Positions 34,990 to 46,870 of a stretch of DNA of 64,000 nt are shown here, piece by piece. The stretch is taken from contig OX327686.1 of NCBI GenBank assembly GCA_946807835.1, forward strand, positions 18,972,001 through 19,036,000. Reading direction: 5' to 3'. Origin of the DNA: Ailanthus altissimus. Its lineage: Eukaryota > Streptophyta > Magnoliopsida > Sapindales > Simaroubaceae. The notes under the pieces are model-generated. The model was not told the DNA's origin. It did not search any database and worked only from the letters and a program-made list of their open reading frames with translations. The translations under genes and the position numbers were made by a program. The number at the start of each line of letters is the position of its first letter. The first letter of the stretch is position 1.

Positions 34990-35352
34990 ATACATTTTCT
35001 TGCTAAAATATTTGCACTTTTCTAATATTCTACACTATTTTTTGGATTGGCATGTTGCTATATTTCTGTTTCAACACTTGTTTGACACCTCTGTAGCCTT
35101 TGAGGAAAAGGAATAGGCGGTCAATCTGACTACACTTCATTTTTCTACATTCCTTCTCCTTTATACTTGATGGTGGTGGTATGGATGTGTTCTCTTGTAA
35201 GTTCTTACCACTTCTCAAGTTGATGGTTTGGCATTGCTCTACATTCCCTCTTGGATTTGTCTCAGTATCGCTTAGTAGAGTGCCTTGAGGTCTCCTAGTA
35301 ATTACAGCAACAAGTTATCCCATTTGGAGCTCTAAATTTTTCTAAGAAGAAT
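34990..35352 (-). pseudogene. Athila-like gag C-terminal fragment
   Basis: Minus-strand translation reads NLELQMG, a stop, VAVITRRPQGTLLSDTETNP, CQTINLRSGKNLQENTS. The RPQG...L.S.TE.NP...LRSGK order is characteristic of the end of Athila gag. A 62-codon frame at 35030-35218 starts inside LRSGK. The upstream end is cut at about 35352, where plus-strand copia RNase H sequence begins. Confidence 0.75.
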
Positions 35353-36000
35353 TTTCTTCAGGAAAAAGATGAAAGGGTTAGAGTGTCTAGCATACCAATG
35401 CATCAACTAGAGGTAGTTTGATGTGTACTATGTTATGTACAAGACTTGTATCTTGATGGTTGTAAGTGTTACGAGCCAGTATCGATTTGATCCAAGTAAT
35501 GACCATTGAATAAGTTTCTTACTTATGGAGTAAGTAACTTACAAATGAGAGGATACATAGACTCAAACTTCTAGTCTAATCTAGATGACTGATAATATAC
35601 ATTTGGTCATGTATTTATTCCCATTAATACCATAGCTAGTTGAATAAGTGCTATTCAAATGTCCATATTTGTTTTTACCTTAGAGGTAGAATATATTGCA
35701 ACTTGAGAAGTCCACAAAAAAATACTATGGATATTCAAGTTAGTTGCAGATCTCAAAATACAGGTATTTACTTAAACCAAGAAACTATAAAATACACCAA
35801 AAATCTAATCACGTGGATTTTCAATACTACATTACTTATAATGTCTTGGCTATTGGAGATGTAAAACAATTCTAGGAAATATCCTTACATATTATAGCAG
35901 ATCCACTATCTAGAGCCTTAACTTTTTAAAGTGTTTGAGAAACACGTAAACTCAATGGATATTAAATACTATCATGAATGACACTAGAGCAAGTAGGAGT
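35353..36000 (+). pseudogene. Copia family-A RNase H tail (upstream copy)
   Basis: Decayed plus-strand end of a Ty1/copia polyprotein matching 53690-54376 by eye. It includes the RNase H segment around 35675-35705 (LEVEYIAT), then the sequence leading to the LTR start at 36001 (ACACTAGAGCAAGTAGGAGT). Stops occur throughout. It shows that the following LTR was the 3' LTR of a copia copy truncated at its left. Confidence 0.75.
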
Positions 36001-36280
36001 TGTTGAAATTTATACTTACGTGTCATTCTATTATGTATAAATATTTAATTGTAATATTTATATAATTATCATTTTTAATAAAATCGTTAATATTATTAAT
36101 TATTAAATGGTAAGATGCTTGTAACATTTCAGACATTGTATGATCTGAAGAAGTTTGATCTAGTCTAAATGAGTTTATATCAGTGATAAGAGTTAGCAAC
36201 GTTGAAAGTTATAAGTGTTCAGAGTTAGCAAGTTATAGGAGTTTAGCGAAATCTAAGGAGAGAATTAGTAAGTTCAACCA

Positions 36281-37254
36281 CTAAAGAGGGGAATTGATTT
36301 AATCAATTCTCTCTTAATTTCTATCATTAGTAGATGCTCATCAAGTGATAAGAAAATAAAATAAGTAGAGATTAATTCTCTCTCAATTTCTATCATTAGT
36401 AGATGCTCATCAAGTGATAAGAAAATAAAATAAGTAGAGTGAGGAGTGTGTGCAAGAATTAAACAAAAATAATTCTTTGAAAATTGGTTTCAAAAAGAAT
36501 ATTTAAAAGTTGCATAATTACTCTATTTTTCAGAAAACATATTTGTGTTCAAAATATTTAATATATACTGCTGAAAATTCGAATTGGAGCTATCATTCTA
36601 GCTCCACAATCCCATCGAATTGTTATGGACTAGACTTGTTCAAGAGTAGACTTCAAGGTGAGCTCCAAAATTTGAAATCTTCACCAAAGTTCATTAAAGG
36701 TATGTTTCTGCAATCTTGACTTGTGTATAATTTAGTTTACATGTGTATATGTTGATTATATATTTAATTCTATTACAAATTATATATGTGAGACATAAAT
36801 TTAATTTTTTTAACGTATACACAATCACATGCATACACCCAAAAACATGTTCACAATTTAACCCGTTTCTCTATCAAAAGAAATTATATATATTAACGGA
36901 TGAAAGTTTTTTAGACTATTTTAAAATTAAGAGTATTTAAGGCATTTCAACCAAACTAAAAAGTCCAATAATCTTTTACCCTTAATTATATAATTTAAGG
37001 GATGATAATAACTTCATCAATTCTATAATTTAAGGAATAATAAATTTCCTTATTAATTAAGTTCTTAAAAAAGGATGAAACCCTTTTTTAAAATTGTCGT
37101 GTGATCCTAAACTCCAAGGAGAATATTTATATTTATTTATTTAAGAAATATTATTATGAATACCCCTGAGGTATAACTTAATATCAATAATACCTACTAG
37201 TTTGAAAATTAGGCATTAATGCCCAACTGTTAGGGAATCTTCTATTAAAATTAT
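36281..37254. repeat. Composite segment inserted in, or rearranged within, LTR A
   Basis: Absent from the sister LTR at 54377-56516. It includes a 69-bp tandem duplication (36305-36373 and 36374-36438). A stretch at about 36565-36700 resembles the reversed end region of the D-type LTRs (ATTCTAGCTCC, then TTATGGACTAGA, then TTCAAGGTGAGCTCC). A further part (36968-37075) matches the repeat at 7540-7665. It looks like a patchwork of older LTR and repeat pieces. No TSD identified. Confidence 0.5.
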
Positions 37255-38176
37255 TTGACAGAAGGGTAATATCACCATTTCAATATTATATAGATCTGGG
37301 TCAGTTGGTGGAGACTTTATCATATATAGATCACTGTATGTCTTTAATTGGATGGTCCAGATGGTTAATCTTAGTAGACTGTGAGTTTAGTGGAAGCTTG
37401 CATAGGCATACAGGTATTTAGTAAGGACTGGGTACTAAACAGACTTAATAAAGACCTCTAATAGACATCCCATAAAGCCATCAATGAAAGGGTCCTTTAG
37501 AGTTAAGTAGTATTCGTGGTCCCTTAACTTGATCATACAAGGTGGAATTGTGAGTGATCCGCCATACTTAGTTTCTACACATGTCAAAAATATTTTAGGT
37601 CTGACCATTGGGTGTCACTGGGTATGGTGCTCATATGGTTGAGTTGTATATCCTCATGCTTTGAGATTGTAGTTTAGAAAGTCTTATGGCTATAAGCAAT
37701 AAACCCATGAAAGAGTTTCCCATTGGATAAACAATATTGTAAAAGTGTTTGTAGATATTGTTTATAGAAATACAAATCTAGTGATAAGTTCACGATTGAG
37801 TATATGAAGATTTAACAGTGATGATCTATGTTTTCACTCTTCTGAGATAAAAATGACGGAGGGATTATACGAATATGTATTAACCTTAACTTGTATAGTT
37901 CAACATGCTAAATTATTATTTCTATAATGTGTATATGGGGCATCGTTTATGGACTTATGAAAGAGTTGTGTAAGACAAAATAGATGTGAACCTAGTGAGT
38001 TTTACTATATGAAGTGTACTTGTTATGAAATGGGTCGCACAACGGATTGAATAGTTCAATCTAGAAAGTTCTCGAAATGTCAAAATTATTTTAGGATATC
38101 TTAGAAAAATGATAGAGTTTAAGTGTTAAGCTCAGGACCTTGGCAAATGGGACTTGCCACTTTATCCTTTCTATTG

Positions 38177-39178
38177 TGCTGACTTTTTAGTTATACATAT
38201 TGATATTTTGATGATAACAAATCCCATGTTTAGCCATTGAAAGAATTAAATGCATAAGTGAGATAAATTAGAAGTAAATAAAATAGAAGGGCATATTTGA
38301 AATTATACTAGTATGTAATTAGATAAAAATGTGCACAAATTTTATGACAATAGGAAGATAATTGTGTTAGCTTTTTATAGAATTTTATGGAAGTAAATTT
38401 GGAGTTGTCTACATAAAGTTATGATTAAATTATTTAAGTGTGCTGAAGTTAGACCAAAGTTCAAAGTTTTGAAAGTTTTAGAAAATGGACCAAAATACAA
38501 AAGATCAAAAGTTGAAAAGATCACTGTAGCATGGTAAGTCACTGTAGCACTGGAAAGTTACTATAGCAATGGTTATTTTTTACTCCTTATAAATACCTCA
38601 CTTATTTGAAGATTAGATATAAGAAAATTGAAGAAAAATGTTATATATTAAAATTGAGAGCTTTATTGTTCTATACTTTCATATTTACTCATTTTGTAGA
38701 AAAATCATTTGTATTTATATTAATTCCTTTATTGTTTATTCAAGTGGTTGTAAGATACACTTTGACGAGAGTGGTTACTCTTTATTGTAAATTAAGTGTT
38801 TGTGGAAAACACTTTGAGAAGGGAGTTGTTACTCTTTGTAAAGGCTTAATTGGTACTTTGAAAACCAATTTGTTCTAAAGGTTTCTTGATACCTTAAAAG
38901 TTAATTGTATTGATTCTTGACCTTGGTTTAAGGCAAGCTTATAGAATCCTCAAGGCGAGTTGGTTGAAGTGTGGACATAAGTTGTATGGACTATCGAACC
39001 ATGTAAATACCAAGGTGCCATTCTCTAGCTATTCCTTACTCTATTATTTATTACAATTATTTGTTATTAAATTTGTTTATGTTTTTAATAATTGCATAAA
39101 TTATCCATATTAGTGCATCAATTTTTAAAATACCCAATTCACCCCTCTTTTAGGCTACCTACTTATCTAGAATTTTCA
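38177..39178 (+). repeat. 5' LTR of the SIRE-like element
   Basis: Starts TGCTGACTTTTTAG and ends CTAGAATTTTCA. The promoter region has three spaced CACTGTAGCA-like decamers (38522-38531, 38540-38549, 38559-38568) just upstream of a TATA-like CCTTATAAATACCTC (about 38583-38597). The 90-codon frame at 38606 lies within the LTR and has no domain. Confidence 0.87.
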
Positions 39179-39180
39179 TT

Positions 39181-39192
39181 TGGTATTAGAGC
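39181..39192 (+). promoter_or_regulatory. Primer-binding site of the SIRE-like element
   Basis: TGGTATTAGAGC, one mismatch from the initiator tRNA-Met complement, two bases after the LTR end. Confidence 0.88.
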
Positions 39193-39206
39193 ATTATTCT
39201 CTAGAA

Positions 39207-40366
39207 AATGACTTAACCATCTTAGGGTGAACCTTGGCAACCTTTAGAGAACCTAAAATGTATGAGGGAAAATCTACCACTGACCTTCATTTTTTAATAG
39301 ATTCAATTACACTTCTTGAAAAATTAGGATGAGGACTTATTTACAAACTTTTAATTATAATGTTTGATTGTTGTTTAAAATAGTTCTTATGTGCCTATGA
39401 AAAAGAATAAAAAGGGCAAGTTTATTCCTAAATTCAAAGTGAAGTGGAATAAAAGGGATTTGAAATATGCTTCTTTAAACGCAAAAGCCATGAATCATTT
39501 ATTTTTTGCATTAGATAAAAATGCGTTCAATAAAATTTACAATTATAATTCCACATATGCAATTTGGCATGCATTAGAAGCATTATATGAGAAAATTTCA
39601 ATTAAGAAAAAGAAAAAGAAGGCGTCAACTTGGGATGATGTTATTGATGAAGAAGAATGTAAAACTTCAAATCTTGAACTCAAGGCCATAGGAGATGACG
39701 AATTTGACAATCTTAATAAGGTACGTGAACAACCCTTTTATGATAAATTATATGATGCTTTTCAAGAAATGCATGATGCCATGACCAAGCTTGCATCTAA
39801 AAAACAATTAACTTAGGAAGAAAATTTTTTTTCTTTCAAATAAAATTGAAGAACTTAAAAAAGAAAATGATGTGCTAAAAAGTGAAAATCTTTGCTTAGA
39901 AGAAAATGTCATTTCTTTTAAAAGAGAAAAACAAAATCTTGAAAATAAACTTGTAGTATCTAAAGCATGCATTCAAGAGTTAAATAAGAACCTCAAAATC
40001 AATGAGATGATTTTAGAATATGAAATCATTAAAAAGAAACTCATTGATTTACAAAAGATTGTCCTAAAATTCACAAATGGACGAAAGAATTTTGAAAAAT
40101 TACTTGGTTCTAAAAAATGTGTGGTTGACAAGGGAGGTATAGGATATAAACCATTTTTAGAGCAAAAACACTTCAAAAATTATTTTTTAAAATCAAGTTT
40201 TAAAATTGAACCTAATACAATTTGTCATTATTGCAATAAAAATGGTCATAAAATTTATAATTGTCATTTTAAGAGATTTGGAGTAAAACAAATTTGGGTT
40301 CCAAAAGGAACTATTACTAACCTTCGAGGACCCAAGGAGTGTTGGGTACCAAAATGTGCATTTTGA
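39207..40366 (+). pseudogene. SIRE-like gag, broken
   Basis: The N-terminal part has stops soon after the first ATG (39207). Two longer frames follow. 39391-39816 carries the gag core (KWNKRDLKYASLNAKAMNHL, then YAIWHALEALYE) running straight into a Lys-rich stretch and TWDD; several gag helices usual between these are missing, indicating an internal deletion. 39872-40366 is in another frame and encodes a Glu/Lys/Leu-rich coiled-coil-like stretch, the CCHC knuckle CHYCNKNGHKIYNC, and WVPKGT...GPKECWVPK. A TAG and a frameshift near a T-run (39814-39832) separate the two. It would package RNA if intact. Confidence 0.87.
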
Positions 40367-40771
40367 ATTGGCTTTTGTAGTTACATCAAGAGAGGCAAAA
40401 AAAAGAAAAAGTGCAATTGAAATTAGTAATAATTTTTGCCTTGTTGATGGATATCATATTTGATGGTACCTTGATATTGTATAAAATCTTTTTTATGGCA
40501 TACTATGAGTTATTGATGTCTTTAATGTCATAAATGAGTTATAAATTATTGAAATAATCTCCATAGTAGGAACATTTTGCATAATTTATTGTGTAATTAA
40601 TTTTTTTTTAAAAAAAGCAATATTGAGTTTAGACATGTCATACTATGAGTTATTGATGTCAAATGGAGAAGAATTTTGATGTATTTTGATGATATAAAAG
40701 TTTCTTTGTAAAATCTCCACTAAGGTCATCAAGATACATGAGGTATTTGTCATTATCAAAAAATGAGAGAT
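40367..40771 (+). other. Post-gag non-coding region of the SIRE-like element
   Basis: Replaces the several kilobases of pol expected after gag in this lineage. It holds a repeated phrase (CATACTATGAGTTATTGATG near 40499 and 40638) and ends in a purine-rich tract just before the 3' LTR. No frame of note. Confidence 0.65.
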
Positions 40772-41624
40772 TGTTGACTTTTTAGTCATATATATTTATG
40801 TTTCAATGATAATAAATTACATGTTTAAGCATTAAAAGAATTAAATGCATAAGTGAGCTAAATTAAGAGCAAAGAAAATAAAATGGCACATTCAAAATTA
40901 TATTAGTACTTTATGAGAGAAAAAATGTGCACAATCTTGATGATAATAAGAAGATAATTCTGTTAGCTTTCCAAATAATTTTACTAAAGTTACTGTAGCA
41001 ATTGGAAAGTTACTATAGCAACGGTTATTTTTCACTCCTTATAAATACCTCACTTATTTAAAGCTCAAATATAAGAGAATTGGAAGAAAAATGTCATATA
41101 TTGGATTTGAGGGCTTCATTGTCCTACACTTTTATATTTACTCATTTGGGAGTAAAATCATTTATATTTGTATTAATTCTTATATTATTTATTTAAGTGT
41201 TTGTGAAAAATACTTTGACAAAAAAGTAGTTACTCTTTTGTTGTAAATCAAGTATTTGTGGGAAACACTTTGATAGAAGATGTTACTTTTTGTAAGGGTT
41301 TAATTGGTACCTTAAAAATCAATTGGTTGTAAAAATTTCTTGACACCTTAGAAGTCAAATGTATTGATTCTTGGCCTTAGTTTAAGACAAACTAGTGGAA
41401 TCCTCAAGGCAGGTTGCTTGAGGTATAGACGTAGGCCATGTGAAGTGCTAAACCACGTAAATATCTAGGTATCATTCTCTCTATCCCTTACTCTATTATT
41501 TATTGCAATTATTTTTTATTAAATTTACTTACATTATAATAATTGCATAAATTATTTATATTAGTGTATGAATTTTTAAATACCCAATTCACTTTTTTCT
41601 TGGGTTGCTTATCTAGAATTTTCA
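40772..41624 (+). repeat. 3' LTR of the SIRE-like element
   Basis: Starts TGTTGACTTTTTAGTC and ends TAGAATTTTCA. It is about 150 bp shorter than the 5' LTR: one block including the first CACTGTAGCA repeat is lost and two copies remain (40991-41000, 41011-41020). A TATA-like TTATAAATACCTC follows at about 41039. Confidence 0.87.
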
Positions 41625-42179
41625 CATTGGATGCCACTAATGCCAATAATTTATAATGGCCTGAAGCATGGCATGTTTTAACTTGCCCATTATTTTATTA
41701 AGTGTTATTAAATTAATTGGCCTATTGAAATAAATTATAAAAGGTGGCATCAAAATGAACTATTCGGTCAAATGAAGAAATATTCAAGTGATTGCAATTG
41801 TTAATTTAATATTTAGCATATGGTGGCCATTTGAATTTGTTAAGTATTATCTTGGTTTTGCTTTCTCATCCTCCTTAAAACATGAGCTGTTAAACTCTCA
41901 TTTACCATTTAAAGATAATGGCATTGTCATGCTTTTGAATTAAGCATGATATGCCTTTAAAAGAAATCATTCGGCCACTTATCCTGCATATATTTGGCCA
42001 ACACATGTATTTTTCTATTCATCATTTCAAGCAAGCATGACAATACAAATTTTATGCATTGTCACGCTTGTTAAAAATTGGACACTATATTCAATCTAAT
42101 TGGGCAATGGGTGGCAAGCAAAGGCTATAAATTGCAAAGCCTTTCTTCATTTTTTTTAACAAAAAAAATAGCAATAATA

Positions 42180-44175
42180 TGTTGTCGGAATTTAGTCCAT
42201 GTGGGTGTATGCATGTGCAAGTGTGTCTATTGCTTAAATACGATCATATATGAATTTTAACGTAGCGGAAACATAAAAACATGCAATAAACATAATAAAT
42301 AAATATATTAATTACATTAATATATAAGTGGTATTGAGAACTCACCTGAATGTGTAACGTTATACACGTATTTCTTCGGAGTCCCCATGGAGACCAACTC
42401 GCAGGCATTTTTAGTTATCAACTCGGTGGGTTCGGTAAGCTAGAACAACAGCCCTATATCTAGCACTGGATTAACTCTTAATCCCCAAATGGCCGGGTGT
42501 GTATTTATATCATTTTCTCTAAAAGGATAAGAAATTGAGAATTTGAAGCAATCTACCATTGCTTTAATTGGAAGCATAGAGAAAAATTAAACAGTTTCAT
42601 TTTTCCCTTCATTTTTTTTCTTCTTCTCCATTTCTCTTCTCTCTCTCTCTTTATATATATATATATATGTAATATTAATATAATATAAATAATAATATAA
42701 TAATATAATGGGTGCCAATTATTTAGCACCCAAATATAATAATGAGAGAATGATTATTTAACAATTAAATAATCATAGTGTAAAATGACCATTTTGCCCC
42801 TCTTAAATAGTTACCAAGTTTACCCAGTAGTAGGTCCCACCAAATCTTACACTTGGGTAAATTCAACTGAAGGTCCATAATACGTCATGTGTCAGTATAC
42901 AATTAGGAAATAACAATTATTAACTAATTGTTGTATTTAACACTTAAATATAGACACGCACGCATTCCCATGGTAGTGCTGAATATTACTGAATTAAGCA
43001 CTTTAATCAGACACGCCCCAGTACACGAGTACACTCTATATCGCGGGACTCCCTATGTCATATGCTCGATTTTTCAAATTGAACTATTCCATGAGTCCGT
43101 GAGCAATGCCTCATGCACACGTCACGGATATTACAAATCAGCGTGTTAAACTATGCAAGCTAAGGTGACAACACATACATATAGTCTTTTCGTCATGATA
43201 TCCTGGATATGCGGGGATATATATTATCACCGTCAAATCTTCTAGTGCTTATCCATATCTTATCTCCAGACTTGTATCTCACTGAACAATATGTGAAACT
43301 CCTTTGTCATATTGTTCTACCCTGACGGAACTCTATCCCGAAATTTATGTTTGTGGTCACAAGACTTTTCGAGATACAGTCTCAAAGCATCTAGATATCG
43401 AACTCCCTATACGAGCTGACGGATCCCATATCTGTACACACCGAACTCCATAAGCATCGGACTATACCCAACGGTCATACCATGAAAGGTCTGTGACATG
43501 CATGGAACCATAGCATGGTGGACTTACAAGCCCACCATAGCACTCAGGTCAAAGGACCATGTATACTACTCAACTCGAGAGGACTCTGTTGACGGCTTAT
43601 ATAGGATGTCTATCGAAGGCTCTCATGAGTCTATCCCATATCTAGTCCTAACTGGATACTCATATGTCAATAGGAGCTCCAAGCTCACAATCGGCTAGGA
43701 ATGATCATCTATACCCTATAGGTACAACATATGCTGATCTATATTTAAAGTATCCACCAATAGACCCGCATCAGCAAAAATATATCAAGGAAAATTATTC
43801 GAGAACATACTTACGCAACTAGCATTTTCTAGCACCCGATTGCAACTCTTGCAAATATGCAGTTACTAGTATATTCCTAAGTCTATGTCCTATTACAGAT
43901 AAGGCTCCAACTCTTAGATATGCTGAGTATTATTACCAGCTAACCCTTAGTTGTGCTAACATTTAGCATTTTTAATTCTCAGCATGGCTAACCATGAGCC
44001 TTTATCTAAACTCCTTTAGATCTGCTCTGAACTCATTCAAATCGTACAATGTCTGCATTGTTACATTGTATAGTATCATATAAATGAGTATTACCAATTT
44101 AATGGGAATGTACACTTGTATAAATACACAAGTATATGTACATTTAGGAATGACACGTAAGCACCGACCCTAACA
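42180..44175 (-). mobile_element. Copia-type solo LTR 'B2' (TSD TAATA/TACTA)
   Basis: A 2.0-kb antisense sister of B1, from TGTTGTCGGAATT to ACCGACCCTAACA. The flanks TAATA (42175-42179) and TACTA (44176-44180) differ at one base. The sister family-A LTR is uninterrupted at the corresponding point (about 56161-56185). A (CT)n/(TA)n tract lies at 42640-42670. Confidence 0.87.
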
Positions 44176-44385
44176 TACTATACATAGTGAGGTCGAGAGA
44201 TATAAGTGAAGTAAGTGTTGCTTCAATTAAACTGTATAAAGCACGCTTCAAGAATAAGCTCCATTTTATCTCATTAATGTAAAGGGATATGTTTTAATAT
44301 TCCGCTGCATACATTTTGCATGTGTAGCATATTAGAAATTAAACTAAATATACACTTTTACCCTACGCATAACACACTTTCAAAT

Positions 44386-44397
44386 TAGTATCAAAGC
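44386..44397 (+). promoter_or_regulatory. Degenerate primer-binding site
   Basis: TAGTATCAAAGC differs at two positions from the initiator tRNA-Met complement TGGTATCAGAGC and lies 11 bases after the LTR end. It marks the LTR at 36001-44374 as a 5' LTR for the sequence to its right. Confidence 0.72.
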
Positions 44398-44509
44398 GTA
44401 TAATTGTGTGCTATTTGTGCTTGATCGAAGTTTTTGTAGTATAATTAAATATCCTTGGGCTATTGATTATGCAATTCAAATGTTAAAAATGCGTAATCTA
44501 GATACAACT

Positions 44510-44860
44510 GAAAGAGACGCTGCGGCGGTGTCATTCGACACCGCAGTGCTAGGCCTACATAGGCTCTAGCATTGCAGCATTGATGACGAGTGTTGTGGCA
44601 CTGGGATTCCTAGGCCTCAGAGTCGCAGCACTTACCACATAGTACGGTAGCATTGGAGCTTTCAGACTTCAATGCCACAACGCTGAATGCCTGGCACTAT
44701 AGTGCTAGAGGCAGAACCTCTAGTGCCGCAACACTAGTGGATTAGTGCCAAAGCGCTATTGGCCCAGTGCCATAGTACCAAAGTGGAGACCTTAGCACCG
44801 CAGCATTGTAAATGTTGGCACTGCGACACTGAAGACTAGGCCTCAGCACCGAAAACCTAA
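44510..44860. repeat. GC-rich degenerate repeat of AGCACCGCAGCACTG type
   Basis: At least a dozen variants of an imperfect palindrome such as GCACCGCAGCATTG and AGTGCCGCAACACTAG, spaced 20-35 bp, in the copia leader region. The GC content is far above the surroundings. Related motifs occur in LTRs at 29536-29700 and 47932-48010. Confidence 0.68.
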
Positions 44861-46492
44861 GAAAAACTATAATTATGCTAGTTACTTCGATTATTTATTT
44901 TTAAATTGTTTAAAAATATTTTAATTTATTTTATACAATTTATAATTGTTATAATAAATGCATTATTATAATTTGTGGCCCATTTATTTGTGCTAAAAAT
45001 CACAATGGAGTCCTACTGATGGGGTTAGTTGTGTTTGTACAAAACAAATGTGTGATTTAGAATCATATCTTCATGAGATGCGGAAAAGAATGCAAAAATC
45101 TCTCTTAATCAGATTAAATAGTATTTCATTATGAGATAATGTTACGCGTTGATCCATCTTGTTATTATGGTGTTAGATGAGTCACTTCGGTCTTTCCTAA
45201 TATTGGTAAAGCGTGAGGGATTTGCTCAATATAATTTAAACTATATCGGTTAAATATGAGATGAGACGAATATATATAAACATATTGCCTAATATTGCTA
45301 AAGTATGAGGGTAGTATCAGTAACATATCTTTGATTATTGATAAGTTAATCTGCAATAAACTTACCTAATATTGCTAAAGCATGAGGATAAGGTGTATTT
45401 ATGATCAATGGTAAGAGTTGCATGAGATGCAATTGACAAGAGTTGTCCACTTTTTGTGTTTACAAAGGGCAATATTGCTAAAGCGTGAGGCTGGAGTAAA
45501 ATGCTAATAGGGTACTTTTCGCTATACAGTTTAAAAGTTTAAATTATCATTTTCTCATTTGAGAAATTTAGCGGATTATGTAAAGTAATGGGATGGTGTC
45601 CTAAGATTAAAAAATGTATAAAAGTTATACATATAATCTAAAGCGTTATTACTGATTAAAAATATTCCACTAAACGTCTCCTAGGTATCTTATATGAGAT
45701 AAGATCAGTGTAAGCAATCCATTAGTATACTTGATCTAGGCACATTAACTATAGGGTACTAAGAAATATTTAGACTTGCCAATGAACCTGAGAATAGTTC
45801 TAAATTCAGAAAAAAACTTGGATATATTATTGATCATAAGATAATATAAAGGCGTTTTCGATAATATCTCTTCAAAAGAAGATCAAATTTATCAAAAATG
45901 GATTAAGAATGATTTGAGAGTCAAATCACATATTCTGGCCTCGATGTATAATGATCTTCAGTGCAAGCATATGTGCATGAGATGTGCAAGTAGTATTATG
46001 CTCTGTCTAAAAATTTATTTGATATATCCAAACTATAGATAGAGAATAATTACAATCGAAAATGTTTCCACTTTCGTGAGGTTTCAAATAGTAAGTGTTA
46101 CTATTTAATGTATGATACCTTTAGAAAGATAGACCCCTTAGATATCTATTTACCGATCATAGACATTTCATTAGCATATAATGCTAAGAGTACAAAGGTA
46201 TAAAATACTACTTGTCATTCTCATTTCAATAAAACATTGCATGATTTGAGGAATTGTAGGATGTTTGAAATGAGAAGTACAGCTTTGCGTAGGAAATAGA
46301 GATTTGCCAGACGTGGTAGTTGTTAGGACTTTTAAGTCACTTCTTTATTTCACAGAAGCATAATGTTGTATAATTGGTATTTTGTGTCAAACATTATTAA
46401 GCGAATCATATTACTCTCTATAATAGACAGATAAAGTTATCATGTGTACATCCAGAATAGTTCCTTATGTAAATATGATAATGATAATGTTT
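44861..46492 (+). pseudogene. Copia family-A leader and gag region, decayed
   Basis: No long frame survives. A phrase like CCTAATATTGCTAAAGCGTGAGG occurs four times (45196, 45288, 45365, 45470). Positions 46100-46300 translate piecemeal into copia polyprotein-like sequence. Identification rests mainly on lying between the primer-binding site and the integrase remnants. Confidence 0.5.
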
Positions 46493-46870
46493 GGAATAAG
46501 GACTTTTTTGTCCCACGAGTTTAACCTAATTTTTAATTTTGTCCCACGAGTTTAAAAAAACTTCAATTCTGTCATAGTCTGTTAGTTTGATTCTGTTAGA
46601 ATTGATGGTAGAAGGGTATTAATGTAATTTGACCAAAACATTTAATTTATCTGACACACAAAAATCTCAATAATAGAGCTTTTTATATGCTCTCGACTAA
46701 AAAGAAAAACCCTAGTAAGCTGCCGCCTATTATCTCCACTTGAGAAAAGGCTTCGGCCCCCTCTCCGGTGGAGATGATCTTTTCTCACTCCCCTCATCGG
46801 CCCCTTCTCCCTCTTCCATTTTCTATTTGTTGTTTTCTTGTCTCCAGGTCTCCCTCGTGGTGGTGGTTGT

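Larger units (their letters stand above)
38177..41624 (+). mobile_element. Gag-only, non-autonomous SIRE-like copia element (TSD TATTG/CATTG)
   Basis: A 3.45-kb element with LTRs of 1002 bp (38177-39178) and 853 bp (40772-41624), primer-binding site, gag and purine tract, but no protease, integrase, RT or RNase H. Flanks are TATTG (38172-38176) and CATTG (41625-41629). The sister LTR has the uninterrupted site TCTATTGGATGTC at about 55684, confirming a single insertion. The gag C-terminus (CCHC knuckle then WVPKGT and WVPK) is typical of the SIRE/Maximus lineage. Movement would need enzymes from another copy. Confidence 0.88.
36001..44374 (+). mobile_element. Copia family-A LTR shared by two copies, split by nested insertions
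   Basis: Starts TGTTGAAATTTATACTTACG and ends ACGCATAACA. Own LTR segments are about 36001-36280, 37255-38176, 41625-42179 and 44176-44374. They align in order with the uninterrupted LTR at 54377-56516. Insertions are a 0.97-kb segment absent from the sister LTR (about 36281-37254), a SIRE-like element (38177-41624) and solo LTR B2 (42180-44175). It follows a pol tail and precedes a primer-binding site, so it serves as 3' LTR of one copy and 5' LTR of the next. Confidence 0.8.
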
